Positions 53,501-60,169 of a stretch of DNA of 64,000 nt are shown here, piece after piece; position 1 is the first letter of the stretch, and every line of letters starts with the position of its first letter. The stretch comes from Phalacrocorax aristotelis (lineage: Eukaryota; Chordata; Aves; Suliformes; Phalacrocoracidae), in the NCBI RefSeq assembly GCF_949628215.1, contig NC_134283.1, forward strand, positions 5,821,610 to 5,885,609, written 5' to 3'. The notes below the pieces were generated by a model, which was not told the origin of the DNA, did no database searches, and worked only from the letters and a program-made list of their open reading frames with translations. Both the position numbers and the translations under genes were made by a program.

Positions 53501-56500
53501 ATAGGGGGACAACTTCTTATGTGGCTGGAATGCTTCTTTTGAGAAAGCTACTGAGAAATTACTGCAAGATGTAGTTTTATCGATGTGCAGTATCTGCTTT
53601 ATTGCAGAGGGGATACGCCTGATCTTAGAGATGTATTCTATGATATGGAGTCATGAGCCTTAAACAGTAAAAATCCTTTTTCCACAGGGAAGACTGATTA
53701 AGACTCTGAGATGGCGATACTTCCACAGCAAGTGGAATCTCCTGGAGATGGCCATTATATTGATTAGCTGGAGTGCCTTGTCAGTGTTTGTGAAGCGGAC
53801 AATCCTTGGGACCCGAGACATCAGCTACTACCAGGAACACAAAGAGGAGTAAGTACTAATGCTAGTTAGTGCATCCTGTGTCAGTGCTACTTTTGCAGAA
53901 ACAAATCTATTTTTTCTTTTCCCCGACAGCAGCTTGTCTGTGCTAGATAGTGCTACCCTATATGGTTATAGTCATGAAACATGTAAGTATTTCAGGGCTT
54001 AGATGTGTATCAGCAATAGGATTTTATTCTGATATTGCTCTGATAAAATCTAGTAGATTTGAGCACCAAGTTCCCTAGCCTAGCTGCTAGTTCCCTCTCT
54101 GCATCACCCGCTCTGGAATCAACAAGCCTTTCTGCTACAGGACATCCATTCAGATAGTACATAAACCGCCTCATTCTTTGTTGTAAAAAGCCATTGGTTA
54201 GAGGATAATAATGGCTTATTTTATACAGAATGGAAAATTGTAACATCTGTTTAAAAATGGTCACACAGGAAAGAGGTCATAGAATCACAGGATAATTGAG
54301 GAAGGTAAGGACCTCTGGGGGTCTCTGCTCCAAAGTCCTGCTTTGGTGTTAGATCAGGTTGCCCTGGGCCTTGTTTGGTTGAATTTTGAGCATCTCCGAG
54401 GACAGAGGTTCCACAGCCTCCCTGGAGCCCTGCCCCAGTGCTGAATCCCTCTCACTGTGGGAGAAAAACAGAGGTCTTTTCACATCCAGCTGGAATTCCT
54501 CTTGCTGTGACTTGTAGCTCTTGTCTCTTGTCCTTTCATTGCGCACCTCCTGGAAGCACCTTACTATATCCTTTCTATAACCAGCAACTAGGCAGTTGGA
54601 GACAGCGGTTAGAGGCCTCGTTAGCTTTCTTTTCTCCAGGCTGAACAAACCCAGCTCCAACATCCTTCTCTTGTATGTCCTGTGCCCTGCCTCCCAACTG
54701 GAGTGGCCCTTCACTGTACTCAACGCCCTCCTTGCACTGGGGAGCCCAAGACTGGACTCAGGTTTTTCAGATGCAACCTCACAAGTTGTGAATGAGAGGA
54801 AAGAATAAATAACTTTAACCCAACAGCTACATTCTTGCTAATGCAGCATGCACATATCATATAGGTGTATGTCAAGTTATATTAGCATACATAATTTATA
54901 AAAGCTTGTTGTTGTCACCTCTGTTGTAAACAAAATCGTAAGTACAAACAATGTGTTACCATTTATAAAATGGTAAATAAAAGTATTGCTAAGGTTTTTT
55001 CAGCCAACTTTAAGACTTGACTCCCCTCAATCACAAATCACAGTTCTGACCTCCAATCTTTTACTTCATTCCTTATCACCTCTTTGTTGATATCCTCTTG
55101 TGAGAAGACACCTTCTCACACACCTTGTTGGAAATTAGCTAACCCTGTCACAGCCAGTGCATCCTGGTACTGCACAGCACCAGTAACCCCATCCTCTCAA
55201 CTACACATGCATAGAAGAACCTGTCTTCCTTTCTAAGGATCAGGATTTGATAGTATGTTTATATTAGCTGCCTTTAAACTGTGACTTGCTAAAAATGAGC
55301 AGCATTTGGGCTACAGCCTAGACACTCTCTCAGCTCTAGCTAATGCTGATTAAAAAAAAATCTGCCATGTACAGCTGGGCTTTTTGTGTGCACACAGCAG
55401 GAAGTACAGATGGGAACATTCAAGCAAGAACTCCAGTTAGCTCTCCATTGAAAACAAGGACAGAGTGACTGGCCTTCCCAGCATACTCATTTATGCACTT
55501 CAAAGGCTTCTGTGTGCACGGTCTATTACATCTTTTCTTTTTTTCTAACAGCTGTGTAAGCTTTAACGAAACAGCAAGAGCTGATGCAGTTCTTGGCTAC
55601 CTGATTGCGTTCCTAGTGCTTCTCTCCACAGTGAAACTGTGGCATCTCCTGAGGCTCAACCCTAAACTAAACATGATCACTTCAACTCTAAGGAGGGCAT
55701 GGGGCGATATCTCTGGATTCATCACTGTTATTGCAATCATGTTCCTCGCCTATTCCATTGCTGTGAGTACCACTGTGGTTTCTGGTGCCTGCAGTCTGCC
55801 TCCAGGCACTGTCAGGTTAAATGAATTACTTCTGAATGCTGAAAGCAACATAGCTTTGAAATGTAAAACTGAATAAAGCTGCCTATCTAAATCTTAGCTT
55901 AGCACCTTGGAGCCCAATTCTTCAGTATAAGTGAAATAGAAGTTAAAATATCCACTTGTCTGTTCCTTGCAAACTGAAATTTAGTACAAAAATCAAACTC
56001 TGAGATGAAAAAATGGATTCTCTGGGTGTAATAAGTGTGACAAAGAACAAAGCACAGGAAAAATAATTTTCTGGATAAAGCACAAACTGGAGAGAGTGCA
56101 GCAAGTGCCGCTTTCTGTTTGGCTAGTTTTAAGTGGTAATAACTATTTTTCTGCCTATTATAGGAGCAGTTATTATGCAAATAAAGTTATATTTTCATTC
56201 TAGTGAGATGAAAGAATTGTTGGACTGCAACTATCTATGTATATTTACTGTTTTAGCTGAAACATTTCGTGTAAATCTTTTGGCAGAGTGATGTGGGCAA
56301 TTCAGCACATCTCAACTGCAAAATCACTGGAAACCATCTGAGCCAAATCCAAACTGTCCTGTAAAGGGCAGTCCTGTGACAAACGGGACCTGCTGCAGTC
56401 TCTCACTGCCTGACCTCACATTCCTCATCTCTCCCTCCAGCACTGACATTCTAGCAACTGAGTAGCTTTAGGCGCTGGTGTGGCCACAAACTTAACAGCT

Positions 56501-59467
56501 AAAGTAAGTGATGAGATCACGACCCAGCCCGCTGTCACATCATGCAAGGGATGGAGCGGTGAAAGAAAGAGACAGAGGGATGGAGAAAAAGGTGAGACTG
56601 CAGCAGTCCCCATTTAAACCAGACACAGTAGGCCCACAAGATATAAATGAAGAAAATAGCACCTTGGTTACTGAGGGCGAACAAGGAGGTTGCCTATCCG
56701 GAAGGTTCTGTGCACTGAAAGGCAAGCGTTTGTGACTGATTAATTTCGTCAATTATGCAGGGATAAATCTGCCCCTTGGAGGTGGGGTAAATTACTTTCA
56801 TGATTTTGTCATGTATTTGTAGATTTTTTTACATATCTGGTGGCAAGCTGAGCAGATATAACACATTTTCCTATCCATGATAAGAGGTCTTACAGCTAAA
56901 CACATTCAGAAAGTGTGAATCCAGTTTTTAGCTCTAGGTTAGTCGTCTTCTATGACCTTGTCTGGTGTTTCCCCAACAAACACCCAAACAAAACCAAAAC
57001 CACCCAAAACACAAAAAAAGCTTCATGGCTCTGATGACAGGCTAGGAGGGCTTTCTCTTAACAGAGCAGTCATTAGCTGATTTTGCAGCAAGTATGCTGA
57101 TGATGACACAAGATATCCCTTCTTTTCTCTGCAGACAAACTTGGTATTTGGCTGGAAGCTCTACTCTTACAAAACTCTCTTTGATTCAGCAGAGACCATG
57201 GTCAGTCTTCAGCTGGGAATCTTCAACTATGAGGAGGTACCACCCCTGATTTTGAGAAGTTTATCACGTGTAATCAGCAGCTCAGCTATCAAATGGGCTT
57301 TGAACCAGCAAATAGAAAGACTTTCAATTAGTGCTAGACATTAATCCACAGTCTCCTAAAGCGGCCACCTCTTCTCACCAAGACAAAAAAAAAGACACCA
57401 AGCGAAATACACCTCACATCCCATTTTGACCATCAATAGGCTCATAATGAACGTTTCGCTGAGAAAAGTGCTCACATTTTAATTAGATGTGTCACTTATT
57501 GGCTACTGAAAGTTTTGAGCAATTTCCTTAGAAAGCTACAAACAGAAATGTGAGCAATGCCCTGCATTTGTTCTGAATATGCATCCACCAGCTTCTCAAG
57601 AAAGGCAAGCCCTTTCACAAGGGAACTTTATGTCACGTTTGTTTTTATTATTCTTGACTTTTTCATTAAGTTCTTTCAAATACCCTTGGTATTTTAATAC
57701 TCTCTGGATTAAGCTAGTTCTCAGACATGCCTGACAGTGAAGTCCTCCCTGGTAAACGTTTTTAGACCATGGATCCAACCAGGTATAGATAGCTTTGAAG
57801 ATCAGTAATCGGGCATAAAGCTTTTCAACCTCTACATCCCACTCATGAAAATATATTCCTGCATTATTGCTTACTTGAAAATGAGGGGTTTGGATTTTTA
57901 CACAGCCCTTAGTTGATATGCATCCGTGACAGTCTGACTGGGCTTCTTTGTAAAGACACTAAGTAAAAGCATACAGATATTTCATCTATACTTTGAAAGC
58001 TGAGGCACGATGGAGCTTCAGCTGCTCTGTAGATAAACAGATCTCCAGGCTTGTCAACTTTCACATGAAACTTTAATACAATTACAATCAAATGCAAACA
58101 CTTAAAAAACCCCAAAGATTGCCCATATTCATATACCATAGATGTGAAATATTCAATCATCTTTGTATTGTATTGTACCAACATAGGAAGGTGACTAAAG
58201 GGGAAAAAGTCTGTGTGTGTATATATATACGTATGATATATATAGCATAACTTATTAGCCACAGGGATTTGCAGAGACGAAGTCCTTATTGTATCTTAAC
58301 TGCTTGTATGTATGTTGTTTTGGTTTCTGGATTGGGGTTTTTTTTTACAATCAAAATATGATGTCTTACCTTATACTACAGGTCTTGGACTACAATCCAA
58401 TTTTAGGCTCATTCTTAATTGGATCCTGCATAATTTTCATGACATTTGTGGTACTGAATCTGTTCATTTCAGTGATTCTGGTTGCTTTTAGTGAGGAGCA
58501 GAAGCACTACCAGGTATGTTCATCTAAGCTCTCCTGATGGTTTTAACATTTATTGTGCACTGCTTAGTCATTATTTAGGTATTCTACCATCGGATTAAGC
58601 CCGTATAAACTCAGTCCAACTCTTAAGAAGGCAACGTTGACTCATAAAGCGCACTTCAGACTTTCCACATTTATGCTGTCCATTCCTGTTCAGATGAGTC
58701 CTTGTTCACATTTAGTACAAGATCAGGTTTGTAGCTTTCTGTTCACATACTAAATCGAGCAAAATAGTCTTAGGCTTGTGCCCCAGCTCCATTGAAATCA
58801 GTGCCAAAACTGCTACTGACTCTAGGAGGACTTTACAGCTCCTCTTAAATATGTCACTGTGAGTGCCTGACCCATTCAATGTATTGACAGCATGGTGTGA
58901 AATCCAGCTTAGTACTGCAGGGCTGTCCAAAATTCCTCTATGGTGTAAAGCCAAGGGAGAAGAGGACAAAAGATATGGTCAATAGAAAACAAGATATGCT
59001 TAGTTTTTCTCATTTCCCTCATCTAGAAATGGTGGGTAGCTCATTGCATATACCGCTGCATATACCACTAGTAGCTGGCAAGTGAGCTCCAGGCTCCTGT
59101 AGCAAGATTTCCATGGGCTTTGGCAGAGCCAAAACTTCTTCTGTAACGTCCATGCTCACCCATGCTCATCTGGGACTTTTGTCTTGATAAAAATATTGGC
59201 ATGGTGTTTTGCTTTGGCAGCTACTTGTGCTCTGCTTAGAGTGAAAATTTCACCTCAAGCAGAGATTTTCTCTCGCAACATTCTCTGGCTTCAGCAGAGA
59301 CCGTATCCACTTCTGGTCTGCAAGTCTGAGTAACTTACTTCTCGTTGTTATTTTAGGCTTCAGAAGAAGAGGAGATTGTTGATCTAATGCTAATGAAACT
59401 TTTCAGTTTCTTCGGGATTAAATGCAAGAAGGAAGAGAAGCCAGTCACTAATGATCAACTGAAATAA
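17266..59467 (+). CDS. PKD1L2: PKD1L2, polycystin-1-like protein 2 (42 coding exons found)
   Basis: A large polycystin-1-family membrane protein, thought to form or modulate cation channels. The joined exons give 2,440 residues, close to the roughly 2,459 of human PKD1L2. Approximate domain order is signal peptide 1-16, C-type lectin 28-154, SUEL/galactose-binding lectin 158-254, PKD domain 255-345, REJ-like region 570-1130, GAIN domain ending in a GPS, PLAT domain 1361-1490 and eleven membrane segments. In the GPS, cysteines lead to CNHLTFFG, and cleavage is expected between Leu1293 and Thr1294. Membrane segment 1 is at about 1324-1343, and the TOP domain (exon 35) lies between segments 6 and 7. 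The C-terminal tail is short. The start at 17266 was chosen because it begins a clear signal peptide. Phases agree at every junction except 9/10. The introns after exons 19 and 28 begin with GC. Human PKD1L2 is known as a polymorphic pseudogene, whereas this copy has no stop in its exons. Confidence 0.96.
18119..18283 (+). CDS. PKD1L2: PKD1L2 exon 2: second half of C-type lectin domain
   Basis: Encodes [20 protein letters not shown] and the closing cysteines (128, 145, 153). The sugar-specificity triplet reads Gln-Pro-Ser, and the usual Trp-Asn-Asp calcium motif is Trp-Gly-Val, so calcium-dependent sugar binding looks unlikely. Confidence 0.95.
18284..21405 (+). other. PKD1L2: PKD1L2 intron 2
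   Basis: 3.1 kb, the longest PKD1L2 intron. A 169-codon minus-strand open frame at 18663-19172 has no recognisable domain. I see no repeat family. Confidence 0.6.
21406..21591 (+). CDS. PKD1L2: PKD1L2 exon 3: SUEL/galactose-binding lectin domain, part 1
   Basis: Encodes [20 protein letters not shown] then [18 protein letters not shown], the cysteine-rich start of a SUEL-type lectin. Acceptor CTATTAG, donor GCAG/GTAGTA, phase 1 at both ends. Confidence 0.94.
22367..22477 (+). CDS. PKD1L2: PKD1L2 exon 4: SUEL/galactose-binding lectin domain, part 2
   Basis: Encodes [20 protein letters not shown] then [10 protein letters not shown]. The DPC...YL..Y.C pattern is the characteristic end of this lectin fold. 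Confidence 0.95.
22902..23049 (+). CDS. PKD1L2: PKD1L2 exon 5: start of PKD domain
   Basis: Encodes [20 protein letters not shown] and [17 protein letters not shown]. The GDG turn is typical of the Ig-like PKD fold. Donor TAAC/GTAAGA, phase 2. Confidence 0.92.
24760..24989 (+). CDS. PKD1L2: PKD1L2 exon 6: end of PKD domain
   Basis: Encodes [20 protein letters not shown], the canonical second half of a PKD repeat, then the Cys-containing segment [19 protein letters not shown]. Acceptor CTATTCTAG, donor GGAG/GTGAGA. Confidence 0.93.
25639..26043 (+). CDS. PKD1L2: PKD1L2 exon 7: ectodomain linker
   Basis: 405 nt, the largest exon here. It encodes an extracellular segment rich in Asn-X-Ser/Thr glycosylation sites (for example NVTLAES and NLTLNS), ending [12 protein letters not shown]. 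No named domain is assigned beyond likely beta-sandwich repeats. Confidence 0.93.
27157..27255 (+). CDS. PKD1L2: PKD1L2 exon 8: ectodomain linker
   Basis: 99 nt encoding [20 protein letters not shown] and [12 protein letters not shown], the last strand of a beta-sandwich repeat. Phase 1 at both ends. Confidence 0.9.
27983..28036 (+). CDS. PKD1L2: PKD1L2 exon 9: short Lys-rich linker, ambiguous donor
   Basis: Encodes [17 protein letters not shown]. The best donor (AAT/GTAAGT, exon end 28032) ends in phase 0 and does not fit exon 10. The end given, 28036 (GTAA/GTATTA), restores phase 1. A missed small exon between 28033 and 29914 is the alternative. Confidence 0.6.
   Translation: MLLRKKAAPKQIPKRQM
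29915..30122 (+). CDS. PKD1L2: PKD1L2 exon 10: start of REJ-like region
   Basis: The coding frame reads [19 protein letters not shown] then [20 protein letters not shown], needing one base from the previous exon. Read in phase 0 it meets a TGA at 30023-30025. Donor TCAG/GTCTGT. Confidence 0.88.
30845..30965 (+). CDS. PKD1L2: PKD1L2 exon 11: REJ-like region
   Basis: Encodes [20 protein letters not shown] and MYYNWYLDN, the pattern Cys-x2-Pro-x-Asn ... Tyr-x-Trp of REJ modules. Acceptor CCTTACAG, donor CAAG/GTGAGA. Confidence 0.94.
31219..31360 (+). CDS. PKD1L2: PKD1L2 exon 12: REJ-like region
   Basis: Encodes [20 protein letters not shown] and [16 protein letters not shown]. Acceptor TTTTCCAG, donor ACAG/GTAGGG, phase 0 to 1. 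Confidence 0.92.
31868..32068 (+). CDS. PKD1L2: PKD1L2 exon 13: REJ-like region
   Basis: Encodes [20 protein letters not shown] then [14 protein letters not shown], a Cys-rich Ig-like strand set typical of REJ regions. Acceptor CTCCCAG, donor TCAA/GTAAGT. Confidence 0.94.
32289..32434 (+). CDS. PKD1L2: PKD1L2 exon 14: REJ-like region
   Basis: Encodes [20 protein letters not shown] and [20 protein letters not shown], the edge strands of a beta-sandwich. Phase 1 to 0. Confidence 0.93.
32912..33106 (+). CDS. PKD1L2: PKD1L2 exon 15: REJ-like region, helical part
   Basis: Encodes [20 protein letters not shown] through [16 protein letters not shown]. Acceptor TTCATCAG, donor AGAG/GTCAGC. 65 codons, phase 0 at both ends. 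Confidence 0.92.
33945..34070 (+). CDS. PKD1L2: PKD1L2 exon 16: start of GAIN-type helical subdomain
   Basis: Encodes [20 protein letters not shown] and [13 protein letters not shown], amphipathic helices as at the start of GAIN domains. Acceptor CCCAAG is weak in pyrimidines. Donor ACAG/GTAAGA. Confidence 0.9.
35466..35648 (+). CDS. PKD1L2: PKD1L2 exon 17: GAIN-type helical subdomain
   Basis: Encodes [20 protein letters not shown] with further helical, charged sequence. Acceptor CATGCAG, donor ACAG/GTAATT. 61 codons, phase 0. Confidence 0.93.
36612..36950 (-). mobile_element. CR1 LINE fragment (3' end), in PKD1L2 intron 17
   Basis: The plus strand begins with the typical reverse-complement CR1 end (TTAAGGTTGGAAAAGACCTC, then AATCCAGTCCAACCATC). 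The minus strand encodes the C-terminal reverse-transcriptase tail pattern [20 protein letters not shown]. It is truncated at its 5' end, as is usual for CR1, and lies antisense to PKD1L2. Confidence 0.92.
37043..37167 (+). CDS. PKD1L2: PKD1L2 exon 18: GAIN-type helical subdomain
   Basis: Encodes [20 protein letters not shown] and a loop ending TPSATMYIH. Acceptor TTTTCCAG, donor ACAG/GTAACA, phase 2. The preceding intron holds a CR1 fragment. Confidence 0.93.
37899..37975 (+). repeat. G10 run followed by T/C-rich tract upstream of exon 19
   Basis: Ten consecutive G at 37899-37908, then GTTTCTGGTGG and a T/C-rich stretch to about 37966. It lies 17-93 nt before exon 19 and may form the distal pyrimidine tract of its acceptor. 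Confidence 0.7.
37992..38118 (+). CDS. PKD1L2: PKD1L2 exon 19: GAIN domain, GC donor
   Basis: Encodes [20 protein letters not shown] and [13 protein letters not shown]. The exon must end at 38118 for phase, which makes the donor AAGG/GCAAGT, a GC-AG intron. The acceptor has little pyrimidine next to the AG. Confidence 0.88.
39291..39425 (+). CDS. PKD1L2: PKD1L2 exon 20: GAIN domain
   Basis: Encodes [20 protein letters not shown] and [10 protein letters not shown], the conserved M-x-F-x2-NPF strand of polycystin GAIN domains. Acceptor GCTAATAG, donor TGAG/GTAAAC. Phase 0 at its start forces the GC donor of exon 19. Confidence 0.94.
40151..40376 (+). CDS. PKD1L2: PKD1L2 exon 21: GAIN domain
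   Basis: Encodes [20 protein letters not shown] and [18 protein letters not shown], beta strands before the GPS with several N-glycosylation sites. Donor GGAG/GTAAGA, phase 1. Confidence 0.94.
40783..40976 (+). CDS. PKD1L2: PKD1L2 exon 22: GAIN domain and first half of GPS
   Basis: Encodes [20 protein letters not shown] and [10 protein letters not shown]: the Cys-x-Phe-Trp ... Trp-x5-Cys part of a GPCR proteolysis site. Donor TCAT/GTAAGT, phase 0. Confidence 0.96.
41399..41629 (+). CDS. PKD1L2: PKD1L2 exon 23: GPS cleavage site and membrane segment 1
   Basis: Encodes [18 protein letters not shown], with the His-Leu/Thr autocleavage triplet intact (residues 1292-1294), then membrane segment 1, [19 protein letters not shown]. 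Ends in the charged [10 protein letters not shown], leading into the PLAT domain. Confidence 0.97.
41855..41956 (+). CDS. PKD1L2: PKD1L2 exon 24: PLAT domain, part 1
   Basis: Encodes [20 protein letters not shown], the typical first strand of a PLAT/LH2 domain after the first membrane segment. Acceptor TCTGCAG, donor CAAG/GTATCG. Confidence 0.96.
42172..42350 (+). CDS. PKD1L2: PKD1L2 exon 25: PLAT domain, part 2
   Basis: Encodes [20 protein letters not shown] and [20 protein letters not shown], core PLAT strands. Acceptor TTCTCCAG, donor CCTG/GTAAGT, phase 2. Confidence 0.97.
42705..42851 (+). CDS. PKD1L2: PKD1L2 exon 26: PLAT domain, part 3
   Basis: Encodes [20 protein letters not shown] then [20 protein letters not shown], the C-terminal PLAT motifs of polycystins. 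Donor TCAG/GTACCT, phase 2. Confidence 0.97.
43366..43565 (+). CDS. PKD1L2: PKD1L2 exon 27: linker and membrane segment 2
   Basis: Encodes [20 protein letters not shown], a motif shared by the PKD1 family, then membrane segment 2, [19 protein letters not shown]. Acceptor CTTCCCAG, donor TTGG/GTAACA. Confidence 0.97.
43697..43923 (+). CDS. PKD1L2: PKD1L2 exon 28: membrane segment 3 and cytoplasmic loop, GC donor
   Basis: Encodes [20 protein letters not shown] (membrane segment 3) and a basic, Ser/Pro-rich loop ending SLTPEAVIK. Phase 0 into exon 29 requires the end at 43923, so the donor is AAAG/GCAAGT, a second GC-AG intron. Confidence 0.93.
44470..44686 (+). CDS. PKD1L2: PKD1L2 exon 29: cytoplasmic loop
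   Basis: Encodes [20 protein letters not shown] and [20 protein letters not shown], cytoplasmic sequence between membrane segments 3 and 4. Donor CAAG/GTAAAC, phase 1. Confidence 0.94.
44797..45075 (-). mobile_element. CR1 LINE fragment, in PKD1L2 intron 29
   Basis: Begins CACAGAATAGTTGAGGTTGG then AAGGGATCTCTGGAGA, and continues with the diagnostic CTGAGCAACCTGCTCCAGT and TTCCTTATGTTCAGACAGAA. It is a diverged, 5'-truncated copy, antisense to PKD1L2. Confidence 0.9.
45686..45914 (+). CDS. PKD1L2: PKD1L2 exon 30: cytoplasmic loop
   Basis: Encodes [20 protein letters not shown] and [20 protein letters not shown], a helical, heptad-like stretch. Acceptor CCTGCAG, donor AGAG/GTAACC, phase 2. 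The preceding intron holds a CR1 fragment. Confidence 0.94.
46691..46922 (+). CDS. PKD1L2: PKD1L2 exon 31: membrane segments 4 and 5
   Basis: Encodes [20 protein letters not shown] (membrane segment 4) and [20 protein letters not shown] (segment 5); the LPWW motif is a family marker. Donor AAAG/GTGAGA. Confidence 0.97.
47379..47475 (+). CDS. PKD1L2: PKD1L2 exon 32: end of membrane segment 5 and cytoplasmic loop
   Basis: Encodes [20 protein letters not shown]. Acceptor TTTCCAG, donor CCAG/GTAACT, phase 1. Confidence 0.94.
48893..49033 (+). CDS. PKD1L2: PKD1L2 exon 33: cytoplasmic loop
   Basis: Encodes [20 protein letters not shown] and [13 protein letters not shown]. Acceptor CACTCACAG. The donor CTGG/GTATTA is non-optimal but required by phase, a precedent for the GTATTA donor proposed at exon 9. 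Confidence 0.93.
49746..49931 (+). CDS. PKD1L2: PKD1L2 exon 34: membrane segment 6
   Basis: Encodes [20 protein letters not shown], the conserved segment 6 ending, then [19 protein letters not shown] at the start of the TOP domain. Donor AAAG/GTGCAA, phase 1. Confidence 0.96.
50790..51117 (+). CDS. PKD1L2: PKD1L2 exon 35: polycystin (TOP) domain
   Basis: 328 nt encoding the extracellular domain between segments 6 and 7. Motifs are [55 protein letters not shown] and [13 protein letters not shown]. Acceptor CCGTTTAG, donor CCAG/GTACTG, phase 2. Confidence 0.97.
52167..52300 (+). CDS. PKD1L2: PKD1L2 exon 36: end of TOP domain
   Basis: Encodes [20 protein letters not shown] and [20 protein letters not shown], including the conserved W-x-D-x2-TRA and F-x2-YN-x-N motifs. 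Donor TTAG/GTGAGA. Confidence 0.97.
53219..53346 (+). CDS. PKD1L2: PKD1L2 exon 37: membrane segment 7
   Basis: Encodes [20 protein letters not shown] and [15 protein letters not shown], the first channel-body helix after the TOP domain. Donor ACAG/GTGAGA, phase 0. Confidence 0.97.
53688..53848 (+). CDS. PKD1L2: PKD1L2 exon 38: membrane segment 8
   Basis: Encodes [20 protein letters not shown] then [20 protein letters not shown]. Donor AGGA/GTAAGT, phase 2. The following intron holds a CR1 fragment. Confidence 0.96.
54277..54800 (-). mobile_element. CR1 LINE fragment, in PKD1L2 intron 38
   Basis: Begins GTCATAGAATCACAGGATAA. It includes AGGTTCCACAGCCTCCCTGG and the diagnostic TTTTCTCCAGGCTGAACAAA and CCAGCTCCAACATCCTTCTC. 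At about 520 bp it is the longest of the three copies, antisense to PKD1L2. Confidence 0.93.
55552..55762 (+). CDS. PKD1L2: PKD1L2 exon 39: membrane segments 9 and 10
   Basis: Encodes [20 protein letters not shown], the family motif [20 protein letters not shown], and [16 protein letters not shown]. Acceptor TCTAACAG, donor TGCT/GTGAGT. Confidence 0.97.
57135..57236 (+). CDS. PKD1L2: PKD1L2 exon 40: pore region
   Basis: Encodes [20 protein letters not shown] and [14 protein letters not shown], the pore helix and filter region between the last two membrane segments. Acceptor TCTGCAG, donor GGAG/GTACCA. Confidence 0.96.
58382..58513 (+). CDS. PKD1L2: PKD1L2 exon 41: membrane segment 11
   Basis: Encodes [20 protein letters not shown] and [17 protein letters not shown], the pore-lining last helix. 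Acceptor ACTACAG, donor CCAG/GTATGT. Confidence 0.97.
59357..59467 (+). CDS. PKD1L2: PKD1L2 exon 42: cytoplasmic tail and stop
   Basis: Encodes [20 protein letters not shown] and a basic tail ending VTNDQLK, then TAA at 59465-59467. There is no long coiled coil of the PKD1 type. Confidence 0.96.
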   Translation, partial: ASEEEEIVDLMLMKLFSFFGIKCKKEEKPVTNDQLK

Positions 59468-59705
59468 CCTGTCAACGATTAAATGATAACCACGACGAAA
59501 AGTCACTTTGTGGGTGGAAGATTTACTTTTTAACTATCAGCTGCAGCGGCTAGACTTAGGTTATTGCGGCTTCTGACTGAAATGCTGTGGCGTTCAACCA
59601 AGAACGCTGTTGCCGACTGATGTTACTGTGGTGTATTAGCGAAGGAGTAATGCTAAGCATAACATAGTTTCACGTGTACTTCCTGTAGACTTTGCACCTG
59701 TATTT

Positions 59706-59711
59706 AATAAA
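59706..59711 (+). terminator. PKD1L2: PKD1L2 poly(A) signal
   Basis: Canonical AATAAA 238 bp after the stop codon. Cleavage would fall near 59725-59735, just before the GCSH CpG island. Confidence 0.75.
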
Positions 59712-59770
59712 CGCTGAGCGTTTGTTGCACCGCTTGGCTGAAACCGCTCTCTTCCCGCCAAGCCAGCGCC

Positions 59771-59986
59771 ATGGGGAAAATGGCGACCCCCTCGGGCGGC
59801 CCTCCCGCCCCCGGCCCCGCCAGCCGGCCCCCGCCCCGGCCGCGGCCTCGGCGGCACCAAGCACCTGTGCCCCGCGGCTGCCTGGCGGCTCTGCAGGCCC
59901 CGCGAACCCCCGCCGGGAGCCCCGCCGCCTGTCAGGGTACCTGGCGGCGGCCGCCCCCTCCCGCGCCTGGTAACGGCCGCCGCTGA
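59771..59986 (+). other. Small upstream open reading frame in the GCSH CpG island
   Basis: 71 codons, starting MGKMATPSGGPPAPGP, upstream of and out of frame with GCSH. It is Pro/Arg-rich, as expected for translated GC-rich DNA. It would be a GCSH upstream ORF only if transcription starts before 59771. No known protein is recognised. Confidence 0.25.
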
Positions 59987-60045
59987 GGCCGCCCCCGCGA
60001 GGCGGGAGCTCCGCGCGGCGCCGCCCCCCGCCCGCCCCGGCAAAG

Positions 60046-60169
60046 ATGGCGTGGCGAGCGGTGCGGCGGGTCGGGCCCGTACTGGTGCCGCGCTGCCCGC
60101 GCCTCTCGCCGCCGCCACTGCGGGTGCCGGCGGCCCGGAGGCTGGCCACCAGCTCGCTGGTGCTGTCCG
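60046..60169 (+). CDS. GCSH: GCSH exon 1: mitochondrial targeting sequence
   Basis: 124 nt. The ATG sits in CAAAGATGGCG, a good Kozak context that also resembles a YY1 site. Donor TCCG/GTGAGT, phase 1. Residues 1-41 include eight Arg and no acidic residue. Confidence 0.93.

Larger units (their letters stand above)
46923..53687 (+). other. PKD1L2: PKD1L2 introns 31 to 37
   Basis: Introns of 0.46, 1.4, 0.71, 0.86, 1.05, 0.92 and 0.34 kb. I recognise no repeat family. A 142-codon frame at 51773-52201 is intronic and overlaps exon 36 in another frame. Confidence 0.55.
55763..59356 (+). other. PKD1L2: PKD1L2 introns 39 to 41
   Basis: Three introns of 1.37, 1.15 and 0.84 kb. A short TG/TA microsatellite lies at about 58211-58247. 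Nothing else is recognised. Confidence 0.6.
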
